From Limnomonas spitsbergensis (taxonomy: Eukaryota; Chlorophyta; Chlorophyceae; Chlamydomonadales): DNA of 64,000 bases. The stretch covers positions 1,860,001 to 1,924,000 of the forward strand of contig JAYJMM010000123.1 in the NCBI GenBank assembly GCA_037349105.1, written 5' to 3'. Shown in pieces: positions 56,901 through 64,000 of this stretch (the first letter of the stretch is position 1; the number at the start of each line of letters is the position of its first letter). A program made the translations under genes and the position numbers. The notes beneath the pieces were generated by a model. That model saw nothing but the letters and a program-made list of their open reading frames with translations. It made no database searches and was not told the origin of the DNA.

Positions 56901-59187
56901 TAGCGGAGATGGGGGGCTGAGGATGGGAGGGTCGAGAGCAAGGAGGGGGAGGAGGGAGGAGGGAGGACGGGGAGCAGGGGGGGGAGCATGGATCAGTGAG
57001 CAGGTTGACGCCTCGAAAGGGTGAAAGGTGTGAACTTGTGGGGGGCTTTCAACACCTAGAGATCACATGTTTTCTCGGAATCTCAGGATTCATGTTTTAT
57101 CTCCTGGTTTTGCTGGCGCAAGCCTCGTGAGCTTGTCGACGCTGCATGGGCTAGTTTGCATGGATTTATGGGCCTCATGGGCTGGGCTGTATGGGCTTAA
57201 GAGGCTGGGCTGCATGTGATGACTGCTGCATGGATTGCACGTCTTTCGTATGCATGCATGCTGTGGCAACAGTGGAAGACTTTTCGACCTGCAAGTACTT
57301 CCTTCATGTCCCAACTACAGCAGACTTTACTTAATCCTTGCTTGCCTTGACTGCTGTTACTCTGGCACTCCCTGACTGTTGTAACCCTCACGTTCTCTTA
57401 CTCATGAATTTTTATTGAAGGTACGGTGACTTGGAGGCGGTTGAGGACTTCGTCGCCATTGGAAAGGTGCGTCTGAAAGGTGGCAACACTGTTGCAGCAT
57501 TGTTGCATCGTCCCCACCACCACACCACACCACACAAAAATAAAGAGAGGCCGATGAGACACGTTGGTCGGATCTTTGTTTAGAGGGTTCGGGGTTCGGC
57601 CCGTTAGACGCCCCTACACGGGCCTGCTGTAATCCTTTGTGCAGCACGACCCCTTCTGCATGCATATCTGTCTCTCTTTGATGTATAGTGACTTGAAGAC
57701 TAGGATGCCATGGCTTCTACCCCTGAGGCACTCCTCCACTGTACTTTTCCTGAATCTACTTGTATGACCTGTTGTACCCTTCGTCCTTTCTCCTACATTT
57801 ATTGCATGCCAGGTGTAACTAGGACATCATATTCTTGTATTCTGACGCTCACATGCACATGCACGCACACAGGATGTCAACATGGCCGATGAGGAGAAGC
57901 GCACATCGCTGCACTACGCATGCGCCTACGCTCACGGGTAGGGCTGTTGGCGGGGGAGGCAAAGCGCGGTCTGTTGGGCTGGCTTTCATCACATGTTGCC
58001 TGGCACACCATCTGGGTTTAAGGCTCGTGTGTGGGTATATTTCTGTGTGCCGATGGCTGACATGTGAACCAATAATGTTAGAGAGCGATGTCAAAAACAC
58101 AGGCACTTGCCCTCTCGGGGATAAGGTGTGGACAATGTGATGACATTGCAAAAGAGTGTACACCATTTAGCTCTCTGAATAGCCACTGCAGATGCCTTCA
58201 CGAGTAGCGTGATAATTGGCGGTGGAAGTGTGACTTGAATGACCTGTGTGATGTGCAGTGAGATTGCGCGGCTGTTGATGGAGGAGGGTGCTCTGCTGGA
58301 GGCTCAAGACTCAAAGGGCAACACACCACTGGTGAGTACAATCAGTCTCGATCGGTACTGTATGGCACACTTTGGGGGCCCTACGGTGGGCTCCCTCGCA
58401 TTCCTTCTCCCTTAGCGCACTCACCTACTGTACTGCCTGTGCAGCACTACGCCGCGGGGTACGGCAGGCCCAGCCTTGTTAGCCTTATGATCGACGCGGG
58501 AGCTAATAAAGGTGAGCAGGTGCAGAGTCTGTAGGGCTCCTGAGTGGTTACTGCAAGGGCTGAAGCGATATGGACGGTCATCTAGGCAGATGTAGGGGCT
58601 ACAACCTTGACGGGTGCAGGCATTACATCTAGGCTATCGGTCCTTATGACTCTTGGCTGGCCAGAGTCAGGCTCAGTCAGCTCTTCTGGATAATGTCCAG
58701 CAATGCTGTCTCCAGGGATGTCATGCCAGGGCACCTACAATGTCATGCCACACAGATGGCGGAGACTGCTTCTCTGGGCAAGGCTTGTGGGCATCACACA
58801 TGCTGATTTCCAATATGTGCTGCACTAGCTTATCTGCTGCTTAATGCGCTGGACAATGCTGATGGGGTTATGAGACGCTGGTATTCCATTCTCACGAATG
58901 AGTCAAGTGTCGTTCTGGCTACACTCAAGGTTTCTTGAAGATGGATGTCAGAGCAGAAGTTACGAATAGGGAGCAATCCCAACCGTCCTTCTTCAAAGCC
59001 GAGCTTGCTTGCTTTGCGCACCCTTGTTGGTGTGCATCACTTGCACACACTGACCGTTCTGCCTTGCCATGACGGGTGTGCAGGTGCCAAGAACGGCTCT
59101 GGCAAGACGGCAGCCGAGCTGGTTGCTCAAAACCCACAGAACCCGATCAACAGTGATGCCGAGGTGCTTGCCAAGCTTAAGCTATAG
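53906..59187 (+). CDS. AKR2-like STI1/ankyrin-repeat protein with plastid-type N terminus
   Basis: Plant AKR2 is a cytosolic chaperone that brings outer-envelope proteins to chloroplasts. Nine exons join in phase: 53906-54163, 55044-55082, 55753-55890, 56632-56810, 57421-57466, 57873-57937, 58259-58331, 58445-58511 and 59084-59187 (322 residues). N terminus (1 to about 55) is rich in Ala, Ser, Arg and Thr with almost no acidic residues, like a chloroplast transit peptide, which AKR2 lacks. Then Met/Gln-rich STI1-like helices (EEAMKDPKMREAM, FMEQMKQMQQAM, SLKDDPEFADMF, MTKYYNDPEFLAKLG), an acidic hinge, and about four ankyrin repeats (KRTSLHYACAYAHG, GNTPLHYAAGYGR, SGKTAAELVAQ). Start: first of three adjacent ATGs; the one before TAPRA is also possible. 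Plastid location is inference. Family assignment is strong. Confidence 0.9.
54164..54350 (+). repeat. Degenerate copies of the exon 1 helix-coding module inside intron 1
   Basis: After the donor at 54164, words from the end of exon 1 (GAGGCCATGCA, GAGGCAATGAAGAACCCAAAG) recur as GCGAGGCCATGCATTGGAGG, GCCGTGCAAGAGGCAACAGG and, at about 54310, CAGGCCATGTAAGAGGCATT then CAAGAACCCAAAGGTGCCC. They contain stops and are not coding. Confidence 0.7.
56455..56660 (+). repeat. Three tandem copies of an exon head (AKR2-like exon 4)
   Basis: True exon 4 begins at 56632 with GCCATGACGAAGTACTACAA. Similar starts follow acceptor-like sequence at about 56461 (CTAGCCATGACAAAGGAATAC, reading AMTKEYKDPTL) and 56562 (CCAGACCATGATGGAGTACTG, reading TMMEYCRDSN). 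Both earlier copies end in noncoding C/A-rich sequence. Confidence 0.75.
56811..56995. repeat. Polypurine tract in AKR2-like intron 4
   Basis: About 180 bp of G/A words (GGGAGGAGGGA, GGGAGCAGGG) starting at the donor of exon 4, with strong strand asymmetry. It could form triplex or G-quadruplex structures. Confidence 0.8.
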
Positions 59188-60394
59188 AGAAGGCTTCGAA
59201 GACTTGCATGGGCTCCTCTTATGCACCTGACGACGTGTTCAGGCTGCAATGAGGGCCTTGTTGTCAATGGCGTTACAGCTCTGGGCCATGCTTAAAAGGC
59301 TCGGCCGCGTGGGCCTTTTTGTATCTTCGCCCGTAGCCTATGTGGGTGCATCGATGGTTGCATGGACTTATCGAAAGCCCAGATCGCAGACACACTCCTC
59401 AATATATATGAAGTGTAACGCCATGAACTTCTTCAGACCGACAAAACGAGCCTGGTTTTTGACAAGTATTAAAAATGTTGGTGACGTGAGGCATCGGTGC
59501 CTCTTGAAGAAATGTGACAGGAGAGGCGACCCTGCATGCTATGCATTGAACGGCAGGTCAAGGGCCGCGTCCATCAGAGAAAGGCATGCCAAATCCATGC
59601 ATCCATCGGCGGCACCTTGGCCTACTCAGCTCGCTATCTCTTGAAAACGATGGACATGAATACCAGCAAACGAGGAGTCAGCGAGAGAGGGTCCTCTTCA
59701 CAGGGCCCAAATGTACGTATGTAACCAACCAACTTCACACACTCGCTCATGGGCTACTTCTCAAGACAATAAGACAACGTACGGTATGCCCACCATCTGG
59801 GGGGGGGGGGCATGAAATCCCAGGCTTGGACATAGTAGTTACTGGGATGCATTTTCTAACCCAGGCGACGCTCCAGACCAGCCAGCCCTTTTGGGCACAC
59901 GCACCCGAAGCATTGAGGGGCAGGAACCTGGCCCTAGATCCAGATCCCAAGGGTTCGGCGATGAAAGCCACCTGAAGATAGCGCCCTGGCGGAAAGGCCT
60001 GCTGCCCCGCCTGCAACAGTACCCCACACGCCCTCCACAGCGACTGGAAGCTGCAGAGCTCTTTTCAGGCCCTTCCCCGCTGTCACCCCCTAAAACTCTG
60101 GGCTGTATTCTGAAAACCGCCATTGCAGCGACAAGCATGGGCGCCTGAACTCCAAAGGGGGGGGGGGGCAGGGGGGAGATCCATCTGCAAGGAGAGTAGT
60201 CTGCTGCATTCCCCCTACCTCCCTCCCAGGGGCGGGCAATGGCGCCTCAGCCATAGGGGGGGGGGGGCAGGGGGGGCAGGATCAATGCACCGTCCCCTTG
60301 ATGCCCTCGGAAGTGCTCTCTCTGGGGCCTCCTCATGAGCTGGTGGATTATGTTCGTAATTTTCTGACGTCTCACTGCGCCGAGCTCCGACTGA
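59188..60394. other. Gene-free stretch between the convergent AKR2-like and PP4R3 genes
   Basis: It holds one ~50-bp dispersed motif (about 59266) and three long G runs near 59801, 60158 and 60256. A TGTAA at about 59416 could be the polyadenylation signal of the AKR2-like gene, as is common in green algae, though it is about 230 bp past the stop. Confidence 0.4.
59266..59312 (+). repeat. ~50-bp dispersed motif, copy 5
   Basis: GTCAATGGCGTTACAGCTCT, GGGCCATGCTTAAAAGG and CTCGGCCGCGTGGG in order. Confidence 0.7.
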
Positions 60395-63300
60395 TCACCG
60401 CCCGTCGGGGCCGGGCCTCGGCGCAGCAGCGGCTGCTGAAGATGAGGTAGCCGCGGGCGAAGCGGCCACCACCGCCACGGGTACCCCACTGTCCGCCGCC
60501 TTGGCTGCCGCCGTGACAGCCTCCCGCGCAGGCGAGTCCCCTGCTGAGACCTTGAGTGCCTTGCGTGTACCCCCACTCTCGCACGCTGCCGCAGCGGCCC
60601 CGGCATCTGGCGACAACGGCTGTTGTCGTCGACCCAGATCTGCAAGTGGGTGGAGGGATGAGATCAGGGAAGAATCTCTCTGCCCTTCAACCTATCACGT
60701 TTCTTTGGTGGTAGTCTCTCGGCAGCAGAGACCAAGGTGGGGGTCGTCAGAAACCAGCCATACCACACTTGGCCGAGGCACTGACAAGTATGCATCAGAA
60801 AAAAATGCAGATTGAACTTACCGGTCACAGTAAAAAGAACAATTGACCTGGAAGATCTGTCATGCCCTGACGCAGAGGTAAGATTTGCAGCAGTGCTGTT
60901 TGTAGTGAGCAGCACACCACACTTGGGGGGCGGCCGGGATGCCGCCCCTGGACGATGGGGACAAAGCTATGACAAGCCTTCGGCCAGTGGCCATAGCAGC
61001 GGGCCTTTGCTATTTCGGGTCCCTCAGGCTGAAGTGTGCCCCCTTTTGACCAATGCCAGCTTTTGGTCAATGCCGGCTTAAGCCAATACCGGCTTTTGGC
61101 CAATGCCAGCTTTTGGCCAATGCCAGCTTTTGGCCAATGCCAGCTTTTGGCCAATGCCGGCTTTTGGCCACCCAAGGGCACTCAACATATGCAGACGCAT
61201 AGCCACACCGGCCTTGAGGCCGATGCTATCCGTACCCATCCGCACTGTCCTTCCATACACAAACACACTCTCCTTTTGCACCTGCTGGTATTTGTTTCCC
61301 TGCTATTAGGGTTGGATTGCATGGTCCTTTGGTAAAATAGTTGCTAGTCCTGGCGGTCACAAGAACATTTTCTTAAAACACACCCAGGGACTCCCCAAGT
61401 AGCCCCCAAAGGTTATGATACTGTACTCTGCACGGTATTTTCTCTACATCGAGTAAGTGTGTTTATTCCCCCCCCCCTCCCACACACAAACCTCGAGACA
61501 CATCGGCCGTCCCTCTCCCGCCCGCCCCGCTGCCCACTTGCGCTGACGTGTCTGCAGGCTTGCCCTCCTCTTCCTCCTCTTCCTCATACTCAACTAGCCT
61601 GAACGACGAAGCGGTACCTGACGCCACACCGCCACCTGCAGCGCGGGGAGAGAGGGAGGCCGTGAGGGGGAGGGGATGTGGGTCGAGGCTTCAGATACCC
61701 AGCTCCTCGCCGCCAACTGGAGCCAGGAAGTGTAGGCAAGTGAGAGACTGCCAGGAAATGGAGCGTGGCGAGTGCAAGGAGAGCGGGAATACACCCGTGA
61801 ATGAGGCAATGTTATTGACTGCACCTTGCATGGGGAAAGGGGCTTTGCAGACAGGGCAACTGGAGATGAAGCATGATGCAGAGAGGGAGCGGGAGCAAGC
61901 AGCAATTACTGTGGTATGAGACGACTGACTAGCCAAAGCAATGCAAGTGTGCACACCAATTACCAGGATCGGACATAAAGAGCTTTTTGGTAAGAGGGCA
62001 GGATCAGGGAAAGAATCTCAAGTGCGAATCGACAATGTTTTCTTGGCAAGCGCGAACTGGGCACTGTGTAGCGTTGCTAAGCTTGAGCTGCCCTTGTTAA
62101 GGCCAGTGCTTATGGGAGCAGAGGACCAGAAGTCCCCAGTACATACCCTAGGTGAAATGGTTTTAGCTGCTGCTGCACCCTCGCATCGCTGGCACTGCCA
62201 ACGCACAGAAGCAATGCCAGCTGTCATCCAAAACTACACCTGGTATCCACCTACACCATACCAGACCACCATCACACACCTTCTCTTTGAGGCTGTGGCG
62301 AATGCGCCACGCCGGCGGCAGGGCTATCCTTTCCCGCGGCAACTGTGGCCACCGAGCCCCTGCCGGAGGCCGGCAGGCTTGAAGCTGCAGCCCCCTGCTT
62401 CTCCCCGGCTGCTGCTGTTCCGCCCACCCTCGGTGCCGGCTGTGTGTCACCATCCCGTGGCCCCGCCGCTGCCCCCGCGGTATCGCCGCGCTGCGCACCG
62501 GAAGGCCATTTTCGGGTAGAAGGGGGGACAGATGCAGCGAGACCGTCATCATCTTCGCCGTCATCCTGCAGCAGGCAAGATGTGAACCATGGGCAGAGAC
62601 CCTGATTTCTCAAGTTGGAAACCATGGGTATCTGATCATGATTACTTTCGGGAGCTACAGCAGGTAACGGTATCCCCACAATGGGGCTTTTTTCTTTCCT
62701 GCTTCAATTAAAGCGGATACATATCCCAGACTAAACTTCGCTATGAAGAACCGAAGGCATAAATCGCAGTTTCACACTGCTCCGATGCCCCGCTCACGTC
62801 TGCCCCGCTGCTGAAGTAGTCTTCCTCGTCACGGTCCAGTCCCCGTTCGTCCCCGCGCCGACGCCGCCCGCCGGGACCCGGGATCGGCTCCCCGCTGCTT
62901 GCATTGAACGAGAACTTTTTGTCACGGAGCGCGCCTGCTGCTCCACCCGCAGCAGACGTCCCGACCGTGGCAGCTTCGCCTCCATTGGACGCAGCGTCAC
63001 CGCTGCCCCCCTCTGCCTGGCCATCCGCCCGCTCGTGCATTTGGTCGTACCGGAGCTTCAAGGTCTTGAGCGTGTCAACATAATCAACGTCCTCAAACCT
63101 GCCCAAATAAAGTTCAGGTGAGTGCCTTCGATCAGTGCTGTGCAATTGCACCGGAATTCAGAAATCGTGTAATTACTATGCCTTACTGGTAAAGTAGCTG
63201 AATTAGCCTTGAAATTAGGGTGACTGAAACTCAGCTACGCAAATCAGCCGCCACAAGAACCATAATGGGCACAGCACAGTTTTTATACAATAAACTTCTC

Positions 63301-63898
63301 CACTGCCCCTCTTTCAACACTGTACACGGGGTATGCAAGAGGTGCAGAATATGTTCATCGTCAGCTGCACCCCCTCCCTATTGCCATCCAAGCCCTAATT
63401 TTAACAAAATTAATTAATTAATCAATTAACTTAGAGAACAGACTTGAAGAGTCACCACTTTCCTCCTTTCAACTAGACAAGGTGTACCCTGGGTCGACGC
63501 CATGTCCTCCCAGTGTTTAGTTGACCAACCGTGAGGGGAGTGATCTCCAACGAATGACGGGCACTCGGAAAAAAACTGGGAAGTACCCCCCTCCCCTGCT
63601 ACTTGTTACCAACTAATTGTCACCGTAGATAAAGCAACACCTGAGAGCTGCAACACCCGCCCCATGTTGCAGCAACACCTGGGTGCTGCAAAACCTGCCC
63701 CCCTCCCCCTTTGCTGCAGCAACACCTGGTTGAGGGCGGCAACATCTACCCACCCCCTTGCTGCAGCAACACCTGGTTGAGGGCTGCAACACCTGCCCCC
63801 CATGTTCTTCTTACCGATGCCCAAAGTGTTCAACCAGGTGATCGATCAAGATCTTGATGCCCTCCCTCTTGACGTAGTCGATGATGTCCAGGACAGCA
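60395..63898 (-). CDS. PP4R3: PP4R3/SMEK, regulatory subunit 3 of protein phosphatase 4 (C-terminal part)
   Basis: PP4R3 (SMEK, PSY2 in yeast) steers the nuclear Ser/Thr phosphatase PP4 to substrates in DNA repair and signalling. Exons in phase: 63815-63898, 62798-63098, 62280-62565, 61492-61635 and 60395-60639; the 5' part lies beyond the right edge. The first two exons give the end of the SMK-1 helical domain: SAVLDIIDYVKREGIKILI, then VEHFGHRFEDVDYVDTLK and LKLRYDQMHERADG, closely like the animal and yeast pattern ending in EDVDYVQTFKGLKLRYEQ. A disordered tail follows (DRDEEDYFSSG, then Ala/Gly/Pro-rich sequence), with the conserved near-terminal motif RLVEYEEEEEEEGKP (the animal form is a Val-Asp-Tyr followed by Asp/Glu). 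The last exon is Ala-rich and ends in TGA at 60395. The family is certain from the SMK-1 end; the Ala-rich last exon rests on phase only. Confidence 0.92.
60905..61036 (-). repeat. MITE-like dispersed repeat in PP4R3 intron
   Basis: Copy reading GCACACCAC at the left end, with GGACGATGGGGACAAAGC, CCTTCGGCCAGTGGCC and a right end in GGCTGAAGTGTGCCC. It lies in the last PP4R3 intron in the sense direction of that gene. Confidence 0.65.
61044..61170. repeat. 17-bp tandem array in PP4R3 intron
   Basis: About seven units of CTTTTGGCCAATGCCAG, directly following the MITE-like copy. Each unit contains TTGGCCAA, an 8-bp palindrome. Confidence 0.9.
63635..63805. repeat. ~50-bp tandem repeat in PP4R3 intron
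   Basis: About three and a half units combining GCTGCAACACCTGCCCCCC and TGCTGCAGCAACACCTGG. Confidence 0.8.
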
Positions 63899-63969
63899 CT
63901 GGAGGAGGGAGAGGGCAAGGGACGGGCGGTGGGGACGGGGCAGGTGGTAAGGGGGGCAAGGGGCACTAG

Positions 63970-63998
63970 CCCTAGTCAATGATGTCAAGGACAGGATT
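63970..63998 (-). repeat. Degenerate copy of the head of PP4R3 exon 63815-63898
   Basis: Read leftward, the sequence CCTGTCCTTGACATCATTGACTA-like differs at a few positions from the exon start (CTGTCCTGGACATCATCGAC) about 100 bp downstream, and it runs into TAG where the exon has a Tyr codon. Confidence 0.6.
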
Positions 63999-64000
63999 AA

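Noticed and set aside
62163..62679. Alternative frames over PP4R3 exon 62280-62565
   Set aside because: Only the frame beginning DDGEDDDG joins the neighbouring exons in phase.

Overview
This is nuclear DNA from a eukaryote, most likely a unicellular green alga (chlorophyte, perhaps trebouxiophyte). The evidence is intron-rich genes with GT-AG and some GC-AG splice sites, a thylakoid thioredoxin of the HCF164 type, a plant-type dynamin, an AKR2-like STI1/ankyrin protein, about 50-55% G+C by eye, and many intronic minisatellites. There are no operons and I found no rRNA, tRNA or CRISPR. The lineage is inference; the gene families are recognised from motifs. Exons were read by hand and joined only where splice sites and reading phase agree. 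Coordinates may be off by a base or two. || Layout, left to right: (1) 56-1721 minus, N-terminal part of a dynamin-related GTPase running off the left edge. (2) About 3480-4400, a ~60-bp tandem array. (3) 5192-8824 plus, a ParA/MinD-like ATPase in six phase-compatible exons interrupted by one in-frame TGA. (4) 11468-19114 plus, an EF-hand protein with a Ser/Pro-rich tail. (5) 22386-25144 minus, a broken F-box/LRR gene. (6) 27030-34089 plus and 36538-42448 minus, two nine-exon paralogs facing tail to tail. (7) About 43843-44697, a LINE 3' relic with a strong hairpin, and near 45434 a possible transposon relic. (8) 48858-50828 minus, HCF164. (9) 53906-59187 plus, the AKR2-like protein with a transit-peptide-like N terminus, and a decayed copy of its first exon at about 51365-51510. 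(10) 60395-63898 minus, the C-terminal part of PP4R3/SMEK, its N terminus beyond the right edge. || The most unusual content is the pair of secreted proteins. Each has a signal peptide, a Cys-containing PAN/Apple-like domain (inferred), a three-motif bulb-type lectin domain, a Pro/Ser linker and a C-terminal CAP (PR-1-like) domain with all four pocket residues. Both paralogs use GC-AG donors at the same two introns and carry a copy of the same dispersed repeat at the same place in the last intron. || Two further patterns cross gene boundaries. A ~130-190-bp MITE-like repeat occurs at least 14 times, and a ~50-bp motif occurs five times. In three genes the 3' splice site plus the start of an exon is repeated in the intron, with only one copy intact. 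Several disrupted frames differ from an open one by a single base, so pseudogenes and assembly errors must be told apart with reads or transcripts.
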